DNA of 64,000 nt, from contig JAWNZC010000106.1 in NCBI GenBank assembly GCA_035771165.1, positions 930,001-994,000 on the forward strand. The letters run 5' to 3'. Position 1 is the stretch's first letter, and each line of letters starts with the position of its first letter. The notes under the pieces are model-generated. The model did no database searches. It was not told the origin of the DNA and was given only the letters and a program-made list of their open reading frames with translations. Shown here one piece after another: positions 42,471 through 52,914 of this stretch. The stretch is from Paragorgia papillata. Its lineage: Eukaryota; Cnidaria; Anthozoa; Scleralcyonacea; Coralliidae. The position numbers were made by a program, and so were the translations under genes.

Positions 42471-43690
42471 CTGTTAAAAACATCACCATTACGATTATGG
42501 ACAATCTTTGCTAGCCTCTAGTATGAAATCTCCACAGTGGTAATTTCAAACTATTACAATCAGGGAAAATACTGAAAGCCAAAGACCGCAACTGCAACAC
42601 ATCAGTGGTACTTCTCACTAACAGCAGAATTGATGGATTTTGCATATATGGAACAGCTTGAATTATCAAACAAGTATTTTCATCAACTTCTGAAAGACAC
42701 ACAACACAAGTTGTTATCAATGGACAACTATTAAATAAGAAATCCACAGTTAATCGTTGATCTACAGTACAAGACTTATTGAAACAGTTAAATATCATCA
42801 TATATACAGTTTGGTGTGAGCATTTGCAGAGAATCTGTATGGAATCTATATAAGAATATCTTGAACAACTACCCTTCATGTGATTTTGTCATCTGAAAGT
42901 GAAACAGTGCACCTGAATTTATTTAAATGTCCAATCAAGAAATCACTTGCCAGTCATTGTTGAAGAATGACAAGTATACTTTTTATGTACTGTGGCATCA
43001 ACTAAAGTTTAGTCAGGCTAAAATGCATACAGTATATGCATAATGGAACCTTACAGACACTTTAAATCCTGCATACAGTGCATATAATATACAGTCTAAA
43101 GCATAGTTTTCACTGTCATTCAACTTTACTACAATGATTAATTTATTATTGGTAATCAGTTGAACATTACCATTGAAAAGTAAAGTTTATATTACTTTTC
43201 ACTATTAATTACCTTGTCCTAGACAGCATGTAACACATTGTGATAGTATTATTAATATGTGTACAGGATATAGTAGCAAAATTTTACGTTTATCCTAAAT
43301 ATATCAACAAAAATTCTGTAAAAATTATTGTGTATTTTATCAAATTAAATTGGTCATTTCCTGTTTTACTACATCGTTTGCTCCAATGTTATATTAAATT
43401 ATTAATTACACTGCCAATCTATTTGATGATTACGAAAAGGCCTATTGCATCTGATTAATCAGATTCAATTTTCCTCCCAGTGCATGTGATGTGGATTTAC
43501 TTACTATAGTAGTGAGTTATGTGTTTGGAAATTCTCACAACTGAGTAGTTGTTATTAAATAATTTGCATTGCAAGGATAATTGGGTCATGTGAGTAGTCT
43601 TCAACGTAGACGCATGTACGCATTGCGTGCCTATTTTTATATAAGTTGTTGATGATGTCCAGTGGAGTTTGTCGAGTGCGTGGGTGCGCT
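42471..43690. other. AT-rich spacer, nothing recognised
   Basis: No gene, RNA or repeat structure that I can support. Confidence 0.45.
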
Positions 43691-43733
43691 CAGCATGGAT
43701 TATTCTTTAAGTGACTGGATCGACACTTGAAGA

Positions 43734-44048
43734 GTGCATGCTGGAATTACCATGGAGCAGCTCAAGAGTTTCCCAATACCAAACCCCGAGGAACGAAATA
43801 TCCAACAGAAATCCTCAAGAAATTGGCATATCACAAGACCTTGTCTTGTTCCTGGCTGTCGATATTTCATTGTTGCCCTGTCAATACTTTCAAACCACTT
43901 ACGCAGACGACATGCAATAACAACCCAAGAACACGAATCGATTTATAACTCACGTGAAGCGTCCAGTGACAGCTGTAATATTCAGGAAAACAACATAAAA
44001 TCAACCACAGAGACTGGTCAACACCTTACCAAGTCAACCATCATATAA
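43734..44048 (+). other. Possible exon with one C2H2 zinc finger
   Basis: An ATG-started frame of 104 residues includes CLVPGCRYFIVALSILSNHL then RRRH, which matches C-x4-C-x12-H-x4-H spacing. The rest is Ser/Thr-rich. A poly-A-like stretch follows. Family unknown; it could be a host exon or part of a DNA transposon gene. Confidence 0.3.
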
Positions 44049-44189
44049 AGCCAAAACGGCTTTTGTAAAAGCCAAAAAAATTTAAAAAGAATAATAACGA
44101 ACTACAGAATAAAGATCCTCGGAAAAATCCCGCTTGGCGGCAGTAACTCGCTAGCATAGTTCAGGTTAATTAGAAAATCTCGCTTGGCG

Positions 44190-44330
44190 GTAAAGCAGGT
44201 TTCTGACTAATTTATGTAATTTCTTCCTTCAATGTCCATCCAAATTAACCACCGACACGGTAATGAATTCCTTTGTGCAGTTTCCCTCATGAATTACTAA
44301 CGAGTTTGAAATGTTGACATAAACGTAAAA
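44190..44330. repeat. Dispersed repeat, copy 1
   Basis: TTTATGTAATTTCTTCCTTC ... ACCGACACGGTAATGA ... CCTCATGAATTACTAACGAG is repeated at 56005-56095 and, in part, inverted at 56120-56160 and again near 57010-57040. Confidence 0.7.
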
Positions 44331-44390
44331 AACTCGTAAAAAATAGTTTAAAATTTCGAACTATCTGCCACGAGCGCTAAAATACTCGCA

Positions 44391-44445
44391 GGAAGCTTGT
44401 GAGTGCTCGCAGCCAGCTTGCGAGTGCTCGCAGCCAGCTGCGAAT
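44391..44445. repeat. 21-base tandem duplication
   Basis: GCTTGTGAGTGCTCGCAGCC is followed by a near-identical copy and a partial third. Confidence 0.7.
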
Positions 44446-45025
44446 TGCTTCGTGCGAGGACTGGAAATCCGCCTTTAGACATTAAGTGGCTCAGAAAATC
44501 GTATGTTTTAGACTTATTTCCCCCCGCATAATTGAAATGGGCTATAACTTTTTCATTGCTAGATTTCTCTCTTTGACGAGTAAAATCGTCTGACGTTAGC
44601 CAGAATAAAATAATAAAAGTCGACTGTAGCACTTGCAGCGATATTGTTAGCTAGTCTGATTAACCGCACTGACTGTGGCAAAGCTGGCCATAAATATAGT
44701 GTTACTTGTACAAGTCGACCGTAGCACTGAAAGAGTTCTGAAAGCACAAATATTGTCCGATCGGTTTGAACAGATTACAGAAAAAAAATCAATAGTTTTC
44801 TGTAGGAATAGAATAGAAACAGACTAGACTAGAGTCGTCTATTTTCGGCAATTCAGTCAAAGACGCTGATAGGTTCAATGGACCATCACCATCCAGGTAG
44901 CCTTTTAGAATAGCGAAATGGTTGCCATGTATAACCAGAAACTGTCGAAAGGCATAACTTATTAGTTCCGAGGTTGATCTAAAAAAAAACCCTCCTTACT
45001 GACTATTTGACTACGGACCATAGAG

Positions 45026-45450
45026 AGAATGAGGAATCACTTTGAGAAGCTGAACTTAAGATACGTACGAATTAATCCGAAAAGCTGTGACCTCAGAAAA
45101 AATGTATTGGCACATAGCAATGAAAAGCTTATATATGAATATTATTGTATTAGATATTTGGTTCGCTTTTGAATAATATATTAGATATTTGGTTTGATTT
45201 TTGTGATGTTTATACGTATAGGAATCGTATGAAGTTAAAAAGAGTCGCCTTGAAAGGTAGCGAATCGTTATTGTAAACTTAGAAGAACATTATTCGACAG
45301 CATCGCTGACCAAACACCCTACTTTGAAAAATTACAGAGCTTGGTTAAATAATTCGTCGCTATGGTTTAGTATGTTATAAGATTCTCGCACGTGCAGAAC
45401 ACAAAAGGGAAAAGCCATTAAAAACTCATTAAAGGTCTAATGACCAAAAC
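45026..45450. repeat. Left inverted repeat of second element
   Basis: Begins AGAATGAGGAATCACTTTGA; reverse complement of 48930-49328 with small indels. Confidence 0.9.
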
Positions 45451-45910
45451 ATACCCGGACTTTCTCTGTCGGGTCGCCCAAACTTTCCCAGTTATGAAAG
45501 AAATTATGTTTAAGCGTCGGTTGTTCAACGGTAGGAGGCGGTGTTAGGAAATAGGTTTTAGGTGTAGCAGGGAAACCCCACGGAAGATCGTCAGTTTCTT
45601 GCTTTATCTCCAGTGTCAAATCTGGTGTATTTTTCCGAGACTGAGTTTCAAGATTAGTTAGAGGTTGAAGCTGATTCTGCAGTTGATTTTGAAACGTTAG
45701 AAAATGTCCTAGTTGATTGGAGTAGAGTATGCTCTTTTCTTCTGTTGTTAACTGTGGAGCTTGTACAATATCTTGCATTTTTTGTTCTGTATTGTACATG
45801 GCATTAACGATCGGAGGTTGCTGATAAGATTGCTTTTGTACCAAGTTGCTGCTGCAGGGTGGAGTTACTTTCTCCAGGTAGAACATTGGTCTTGAGACGA
45901 TGATCGTCAT
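45437..45910 (-). pseudogene. Accessory protein of second element, 3'-truncated copy
   Basis: N-terminal block SYQQPPIVNAMYNTEQKMQD, then LTTEEKSILYSNQLGHFLTF (similar in layout to the start of the gene at 23231), then LETQSRKNTPDLTLEIKQET and PWGFPATPKTYFLTPPPT. After GDPTE the sequence jumps straight to the inverted repeat, while the plus-strand copy at 48196-48636 continues for another 60 residues. Function unknown. Confidence 0.65.
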
Positions 45911-46528
45911 CCGTTGTAGGCTTTAGATCTAGCATGACCCGGGTTCACCTGTCGAGCCACGACAGAAATTTGCTGTTTATCCCTCGGAGACTTGAAGAGT
46001 ATGATATAGTGTGCGTTGAGGCTAATATTTCTGGTTTCTTTGCCTCGATGGAAAATATTTTGAACAATATAGATGATAGACAAATTCCTGTGATGACTAC
46101 CTTTAGTAAATAGACTAGCAATACGTTTATCTCCCCCCTGATTGAGCCATAAGATCATCGAGGATGATCAGGTTACATTGAGAGACTTCAAGAAAATCAT
46201 CCGAGTCAATGTCGGAAGGTATACCGTCGTAGAATTCGATCCCTGGTATTGTTTTGATCATCTCAAAGTACATGGGCTGCCATTGTCCATAGCACCAAAG
46301 GGAGGAGGATTAATCGTAGTTTTCCAGAAGTGTCTTCACCCATACGGTTTTGCCGCTCTGAGTACACCCTGCAACAATGCATGTAAAAGGATGCTGCATG
46401 ACTGTAGATCCATTGATAACCGGGGAAATATGCCCGGTATTACTTTCCTGATGGAAAATTTTAATATGACGTTGAAGATTGCCTCTTGTCGAAAACGTTT
46501 TCCCGCAAGTGCTACAGATGTACGACAT
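45866..46528 (-). pseudogene. Packaging ATPase of second element, broken
   Basis: From ATG 46528: a C2H2 finger (CSTCGKTFSTRGNLQRHIKI, then FH) and Walker A CIVAGCTQSGKTVWVK. The frame shifts near 46310, then LLDDLMAQ-like Walker B sequence is degraded. SLFTKGSHHRNLSIIYIVQN and SLNAHYIILFKSPRD match the C-terminal half of the intact gene at 23600. The C-terminal LKTNVLPGE is in another frame near 45880. The same protein class as the main element's ATPase, clearly diverged. Confidence 0.8.
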
Positions 46529-46584
46529 GTTGACTCTTTGACGATTAGCAGTAAAATGATTGTTTCAAAGTATATTCGGACAAT

Positions 46585-47110
46585 TTATTTCAATTTTCCC
46601 CCCCTCTTATCTACCCTTTATCTTCCTCTTATCTTGCTCTTATCTTCCTTATCTTTTCTTTATCTTCCCTTTATCTTCCACTTATCTTCCTCTTATCTTT
46701 CCCTTATCTTCCCTTTATCTTTCTTTTCTTTTCTTTATCTTCCCTTTATCTTCCTCTTATCTTCCTCTTATCTTTCTCTTATCTTCCTTATCTACCTCTT
46801 ATCTTTCCCTTATCTTCCCTTTATCTTCCCTTATCTTCCTTATCTTCCTTATCTTCCTCTTATCTTCCTCTTATCTTTCTCTTCTCTTCCTTATCTTCCT
46901 CTTATCTTCCTCTTATTTTCCTCTTATCTTCCCTTTATCTTCCTTATCTCCCTTATTTCCTCGTATCTTCTTTATCTGCCTCTTATCTTCCCCTTTATAT
47001 CTTCCTTCCCTTCCCCTTTATATCTTCCTTCCCTTCCCCTTATCTTCCCTTTACCTTCCTTATCTTCCTTTTATCTTTCTTATCTTTCGCTTATCTGCCT
47101 TATTTTCCCA
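46585..47110. repeat. Half-kilobase pyrimidine tract of TTATCTTCC words
   Basis: About 520 bases of almost pure C/T on the plus strand with irregular TTATCTTCC, TTATCTTCCT and CTTTATCTTC units. It lies directly before the ATPase start, as does the 21-base minisatellite in the main element. Apparent open frames through it come from the repeat. Confidence 0.9.
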
Positions 47111-47213
47111 ATTTTCAGTCCCAGACCCCTCAAGGATATCTGTCACAAATCCAAAATATATAGACATGTTCTGGTAGAGATTTCCTCACTTAGACACTGA
47201 CTGTCAGAGATAG

Positions 47214-47531
47214 ATGTTTACCAATGAACAGAGGGCATTTCTTCAGTTTTTGTGTCTTTCAAAACCCATACAACAGCGAGCTGTTTTGGAGTCTGCGAGC
47301 CCTGAGCAGGTTCGATGTATATGCGAGTGTGCGCACAATTTTTGGCAAATGGACTACCAACTACCTCGTCAGGAGATTGAAAGACTTAGCCCTTACCAGG
47401 ACGATCTACACATTTTGGTTGATCCCCGACGAAGTTTTAGACGAAAAAAGAAAACACTGGTTCAAAACGGTAAAGGATTTCTAAGTCTGTTGCTTGGTCC
47501 TGTTTTAGAAGGACTCACAGAAATGGTATAA
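47214..47531 (+). CDS. Small conserved protein (second element)
   Basis: ATG 47214 (tagATGTTTACC) opens 105 residues with a helical body (VRCICECAHNFWQMDYQLPR) and the family ending RRKKKTLVQNGKGFLSLLLG then PVL. It is the counterpart of 23564-23259. Open, no stop. Here it runs away from the ATPase on the opposite strand, unlike the main element where the genes are co-directional. Confidence 0.65.
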   Translation: MFTNEQRAFLQFLCLSKPIQQRAVLESASPEQVRCICECAHNFWQMDYQLPRQEIERLSPYQDDLHILVDPRRSFRRKKKTLVQNGKGFLSLLLGPVLEGLTEMV

Positions 47532-47575
47532 AAGAACTAAAAGTTTCTACGATAGTCAGTTTAAGTGTGAACATC

Positions 47576-48104
47576 ATGGAAGAAACAAGTCTCGCTAATT
47601 ATCGCGTCCAACAAATAATATCACATTTACACTACGAAATCGATGAAGAGAAAGTGTCTTCTCTGCTAAACAGTTTGCTGATATCTCATAGTCTTCTCAC
47701 GTGGAATTCAAGAGGGGAAATAGTATATAACGGAAGAACTATACTAAGAACAAATATAACTGATTTGATAGAATATTGTCTTACAGAATACGATGCCAAG
47801 ATTCCCGAGCTTTGGTTTAGATATTTTTATTAAAGGACTAGCAAATTTGAAAATTGATAAAAGTCTCATGGAAAATGTTCAAGTTTTCACCATACTGGCA
47901 CGTCACGAACATCAAGAGCCGGAATCCGAAAGCGAAGACGAAGAAAGCGAAGACGAAGAAACTGACTCTGAAAAACAAGAAGAGTTGGACGCGGAGCATT
48001 GGAGTGGAGAGGACTCGCAGAGAAATGAAGAACTTACTGGAGAATGTGAACACTGTCAAAGTATTGTACATGTTGTATATTTACTTCAGTGTCCTAAATG
48101 TTAA
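47576..48104 (+). pseudogene. Accessory protein with GELVYKGR-type domain and Cys pair, frameshifted
   Basis: From ATG 47576 (MEETSLANYRVQQIISHLHY) to 47833 the frame holds LLTWNSRGEIVYNGRTILRT, the domain also seen at the C-terminus of 22468-23231. A one-base shift near 47815 (TTTTTATTAAAGG) moves the rest (IKGLANLKIDKSLMENVQVF) to the frame ending at 48104. That tail has an acidic run (ESESEDEESEDEETDSEK) and zinc-ribbon-like pairs CEHC and CPKC. Function unknown. Confidence 0.6.
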
Positions 48105-48235
48105 TGGAAGATTTCTATCAGGATAACAATCAATGTAAATTATGTAACTTAGGATCTCCCTTATATTTTTCACATTCAATTGGTTTCTGTACTGCATGTC
48201 CCAAGGCTTATATTACCGATGGAGTAAAATTTTGA
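48104..48235 (+). CDS. 43-residue Cys-rich ORF overlapping the previous stop
   Basis: TAATG: the previous stop (48102-48104) overlaps the ATG at 48104. The product has CKLC near residue 11 and CTAC near residue 29, a likely zinc site. It may be the continuation of the ribbon begun by CEHC/CPKC in the previous gene after a frame change, rather than a separate protein. Confidence 0.4.
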   Translation: MEDFYQDNNQCKLCNLGSPLYFSHSIGFCTACPKAYITDGVKF

Positions 48236-48636
48236 ACCGAAATAAAAAAACAGATAATCTTGAAACTCAGCCTCGGAAAAATACACCAAACTTGACACTG
48301 GAGATAAAGCAAGAAACTGACGATCTTCCGTGGGGTTTCCCTGCTACACCTAAAACCTATTTCCTAACACCGCCTCCTACCATTGAACAACCGATGCTTA
48401 AACATAATTTCTTTCATAACTGGGAAAGTTTGGGTGACCCAACAGAGAACGACTTGGCAAAGATGACTCTGGATGATAGAGAAGAGTATGAACATCATCT
48501 ATTGATGACTAGATCAAAATATTTACCCATGACAAAAGAAGATGTGTACCAATTATCATCAGAATACAAGAAAGATTATCATTCTACTTTTAAAATAAAA
48601 ACACCTAAATATAATCTAAGAAGCAGACCTTACTAG
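48196..48636 (+). pseudogene. Accessory protein of second element, C-terminal copy
   Basis: From about 48250 this is the same protein as 45437-45910 on the other strand (LETQPRKNTPNLTLEIKQET), but it continues to a natural end (KMTLDDREEYEHHLLMTRSK, TPKYNLRSRPY). Its own N-terminus is missing; the first residues come from the preceding zinc-site sequence. AATAAA follows at 48708. The two copies make a second, inner inverted repeat (45440-45655 against 48255-48450). Confidence 0.6.
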
Positions 48637-48929
48637 ATGCTCGCTGTGAACTATTTATATGTAACGGTAATTTGTTTTGATATGTGTAAGTTTAAACCAA
48701 AGCCTAAATAAATATTTTAAACTGAATACTTCGAATTCTGTCTTATGAGGCGACGCGACGCTGTACATTCTATTCTCCATGGTTACACCCGCCTCGCCTA
48801 AACTTGCCCATACATTAATACCTCTTCATGCCCATTATTATCCCCCAAAGCTCATGATCACCCCCCTAAAATGAATTAAATATTCTACTTATATGCAAAT
48901 CCAGGTATGTTTTGGTCATTAGACCTTTA

Positions 48930-49328
48930 ATGAGTTTTAATGGCTTTTCCCTTTTGTGTTCTGCACGTGCGAGAATCTTATAACATACTAAACCATAGCG
49001 ACGAATTATTTAACAAAGCTCTGTCATTTTTCAAAGTAGGGTGTTTGGTCAGCGATGCTGTCGAATAATGTTCTTGTAAGTTTACAATAACGATTCGCTA
49101 CCATTCAAGGCGACTCTTTTTAACTTCATACGGTTCCTATACGTATAAACATCACAAAAATCAAACCAAATATCTTATTATCCAAAAGCGAACCAAATAT
49201 CTAATATAATAATATTCATATATAAGCTTTTCATTGCTATGTGCCAATACATTTTTTCTGAGCTCACGGCTTTTCGGATTGATTCGTACGTATCTTAAGT
49301 TCAGCTTCTCAAAGTGATTCCTCATTCT
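48930..49328. repeat. Right inverted repeat of second element
   Basis: Reverse complement of 45026-45450, ending at CTCATTCT. Bases 49312-49496 and 52191-52270 then repeat each other (GATTCCTCATTCTATCTTCC), so the terminal region contains a partial duplication. Confidence 0.88.
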
Positions 49329-49496
49329 ATCTTCCCACGATTTCTTCACTTATAAACAAGGGTTTAGTAAGCAATGATTCTACTGTTTGTACTCCAGTTA
49401 ACCTAGCAACGCTTTCAAAGTAATAAATATCGCTTTGCCTTTAGTTCATATTTCGACACTTAAAATCGTTGTTTTCACGACTTCTAGAAGTGATTC

Positions 49497-52190
49497 CAGG
49501 GGCGGATCCAGGATTTTTCGTACGTTAGTAAAAATTTTCGTTTGTGAACATTCGGGGGGGGGTACGGAATTTTTCCCGGGGGGTATGATTAGTTATTAAT
49601 ACCCACACTAGATCTTTTTCGGGGACTTTCGGTAAATAAAACGTGAGGTGCAAAAATGACTGTTTCGCCCATTATCACGGCTCATCAGCATGCCTGTGAT
49701 TCCAAAATGGACAGCCTTTGGAAGGCCGAAAAAGAGCAAACTGGTTAAGGTGCCAGACACCCGCCTTTCACGCCTTTGCCACGAAGCAAAAGGAGTTTGG
49801 TTAGAAATTGGTGACTATATGGGACATTTCGTGGATGTGAAATTGCTCAATTTTTAACACCATCCCAGTCTATATCAACCCTTTTAATACCCCCACCCTA
49901 ATACCCCCAAAAGGCTAAAACCTATTCCAACCTAACTTAATCCTATACAGATTAAATTGATAAACTCAACTGAACATCTGATTCTTTGCAAGGAAAGATA
50001 AAAACGTACCAAAAACTTGTAATGCAACGAGATTATATTATTTTCATAGATAAAAAACTAGAGATCGTATTACACCAAGCCATGTGGTCTAACAAGTCAA
50101 CAAGACGCACTGACACAGTCCCTATACATTATATGGATAATAGATATCCAAATCAAAATCTTAAACTAATATCAGGCAACAAAAAGCATAAACAAAATGC
50201 CTACACTACAGTATATATTGGTTCGGCTGGCCGGGCTGGGTTCGCGGTATATAAGTGAAATATTTAATATTAATAAACTTTTGACCGCAGTAATATGCTA
50301 ATTTCATAGACGATCATGCCAGCCGGTCATGGCGCACAGATTGTTCGGTTAATACAAGTCCAAAACTATTATAATAAGAGTCGAATTTAGTTAAAATAGA
50401 ATATATTTACTTTATGGCTGTACAAGACTTGTTTTTCCTTTCACGAACATACTTCGGGATGAAAGATTTCGCACCAAAATTTCTACTGAGGCAGAAGCTC
50501 GTGTTGTTGATAGCACTCAACAGCTCTTCAACAGAACTCTTCAGCAAAGCGTCGATTCGCTTCATCAGATCAGCGTAAACATCTTGAAGATATGGCCGAT
50601 CGTTTCTCTCAAACGCGGACTGAACAGTCTCGTAAATACTACAAGACATTGCAGTATATTCGCTATTTCGCTTTTATATTTCTGTGGCACTTGAAACTGA
50701 ACCTTCGCGTTCAAGCTGCGATCAGAAAGGCCATAGAATCATGCCGTATACACTGAAGGCTGATGCATATGATCGATCAAAAAATGTAGCCAATGAGAAT
50801 TCAGATATTTTTTTAATTAGCCAATCGGATGCTTGTATACGTGCCCCTGATCCACAAACCGATCAGAACTCCCCACAGATCGATCAAAAAGCAAATTGGC
50901 CAATCCGATGGCTGGAATCAGACTGCAGAGCGATCAAAACTCACGCGCAAGACCGCTGTTCTGTGACTTGATATATTACTTTATCGAAGGCCTTGCCACT
51001 GTATAGACGGCCGGCCAACCTCCATAAAAGTGTCTCAAAAACACCGTTGATGGCATTTTTTGTTACAAGCAGGCAACCATGCCAGATCGTATCGGATAGT
51101 ATATACTTTGAACGTGAGTGGGGTTGCCAGCCGTAATTTTGAATTTATATACTAAAATTTATGTTTTTTTAAAAACACATTGGAATGGATGGGATTTCTG
51201 TGGAGTCATGCAAACTACGTTGGTGTTCTGTTTTGAATGGCTCACTTCAGAATGCATCCAATCAGCGTGCGTGAAGTTATGATTAACCTAATTCGCATAA
51301 CTCACAATGATAAACAAACAAGAAATATGGCGTAAATACACCTAAATATAACACTTCGAAGAAAAGCTACAACAACATAAGCTTGCAAAGAATCAGAAAT
51401 TTATTGGATCTGGCAGCTACAGGAAAGTCTCATATTCGTAAATTACCTCGTTTTATTTTGATAATTTGCCGATACCGCCATGCATCTACTGTTATAAAGC
51501 TGAGCTTTTATACTACAGTGTAGTGTTACTTATATTGTTCCTTAGACATTTAACTCACCGGTTCTGGCGGTTCAACAGTGCTATCTTGTGATACACGAAA
51601 GGCAACCGGTCTAGTCATCTTGATCAATGTCTAAGCTACATTTCTATGGTGGTTGCCTACTTGTAACAAAAAGTTGGCTGCTTGTTATGGCTGTTCTTCG
51701 AAGTGTTATATTTAGGTGAATTTGCGCCATGTTTCTTGTTTGTTTATCATTGTGAGTTATGCGAATTAGAATAATCAAAACTTCACGCACGCTGATTGGA
51801 TGCATTCTGAATTTAGCAATTCAAATAAAACACAAACGTATATTAGACGGCTCTTTACAGATATCCCATCCATCACATTGTACTTTAAAAAAGCTCTATA
51901 TTTTAGTATATAAATCAATAATTACAGATGGCAACCCCCCTCACCTTCAAAGTATGCACTATCCGATACGATTTGGCATGGTTGCCTGCTTGTAACAAAA
52001 AATGCCATCAAAAGTAATATTTTGAAGCCTTGGCCGGCCGTCTAGTATGAAACTTGATAACTGGACACAAATTTTGAATATTAATGTCTTTGCTATGGAC
52101 CGTAGTTTGAATTAATTAACTTAATTAATTAACTGCGCAATTTTTACCTTAGTCGCGTGATCGATTTGACTACCCCTAGATCCGCCCCTG
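49497..52190. mobile_element. CAGGGGCGGATCC-ended DNA transposon with five-base target duplication
   Basis: Ends CAGGGGCGGATCCAGG and, inverted, GATCCGCCCCTG; flanks GATTC (49492-49496 and 52191-52195). The ends suggest hAT; the five-base duplication fits the hAT5 group better than classic eight-base hAT. It has no transposase. A minus-strand frame of 80 residues (50649-50407, MSCSIYETVQSAFERNDRPY) is the only ORF of note and matches nothing I know. Non-autonomous. Contains a fold-back repeat. Confidence 0.7.
50999..52050. repeat. Fold-back element, arms of about 395 bases
   Basis: Bases 50999-51395 and 51650-52050 are inverted copies (GACGGCCGGCCAA outermost, AACACTTCGAAGAA innermost) around a loop of about 250 bases. 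No frame. Probably a MITE nested in the CAGGGG element. Confidence 0.8.
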
Positions 52191-52199
52191 GATTCCTCA

Positions 52200-52479
52200 T
52201 TCTATCTTCCTACAATTTCCTCGCTCATGAACTAGGGTTTAGTTAGGAATAATTCTAGCCAGTACAATCCACAAGTAAAACACTTTAGGAAAAGTAGCAA
52301 CTATACGAAATCACCTAGCTTATTTAGCTTCATGTATACTATAACTATCCCAATCTTGCCCAATCATGTCCCAGGCGTGAGTCATTCGTGAGTCATGCGT
52401 CAGTCATGCGTGAGTCACGGTAAATACTAATGAGGCGGCATCCCTTTGTATGCTGGATGGGGGGGGGGGGGCATCTACT
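52200..52479. repeat. Outer terminus of second element with 13-G run
   Basis: Contains three to four GTGAGTCATGCGT-like words (52377-52420), AATGAGGCGGCATCCCTTTG, 13 G at 52459-52471 and CATCTACT. Matches 7605-7686. Confidence 0.7.
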
Positions 52480-52647
52480 AAGGTGTTCAATGATAAAAAC
52501 AAAAAATAGGTTGTCCAGTTAAGTAACAGTTTTTCGTTACCAAAACCATTCTCGCAGCACTCTACTTTTTTTACCACAAAAACTGCGGTTTCGGTGTTAA
52601 CAGTTGTCCGTGCACAAATATTGTTTTCATTTGGTAACCTGTAAACT

Positions 52648-52909
52648 CAGTGGCGGATCCAGGGGGTTATGGGGGTTGCAACCCCCTGGCCTATTATATA
52701 TGGTATATTATATAGTATATAAATTGTGTTTAGTGTATAATATAGCGTATAAAAATCACTATTTCTGATCCTAATATTGTCCCCCAAAATGCAGGAAATA
52801 GCATTTCAGGGTCAAATCAGAAATAAAAAAATTTCCGGGGGGAGCATACCCCCGGACCCCCGTAGAGGTGCCAACCCCCTCTTTAAAAAAAATCCTGGAT
52901 CCGCCCCTG
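52648..52909. repeat. 262-base MITE, CAGTGGCGGATCC ends
   Basis: Ends CAGTGGCGGATCCAGG and, inverted, CCTGGATCCGCCCCTG; flanked by AAACT at 52643-52647 and 52910-52914. The interior has GGGGGTT/AACCCCC words. Same family of ends and same five-base duplication as 49497-52190. Confidence 0.85.
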
Positions 52910-52914
52910 AAACT

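Larger units (their letters stand above)
45026..52479. mobile_element. Second Polinton-like element, small, split by another transposon
   Basis: Inverted repeats 45026-45450 and 48930-49328 bracket ATPase, accessory and small conserved genes. Beyond the right repeat, terminal sequence continues at 52191-52479 and ends in a 13-G run plus CATCTACT, like the terminus at 7686; a CAGGGG-ended transposon (49497-52190) is inserted in between. The left end lacks the G-run part. No integrase, capsid, protease or polymerase is present, so it is an internally deleted derivative. Confidence 0.75.

Noticed and set aside
46142..47200. Long hydrophobic ORFs over the pyrimidine tract
   Set aside because: Composition of TTATCTTCC repeats gives Leu/Ser/Ile/Phe/Tyr runs in overlapping frames; partly antisense to the ATPase.
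50684..50971. 95-residue ORF with GATCGATC-like words
   Set aside because: Built on repeated GATCA/ATCGAT words, no domain, inside a non-autonomous transposon.
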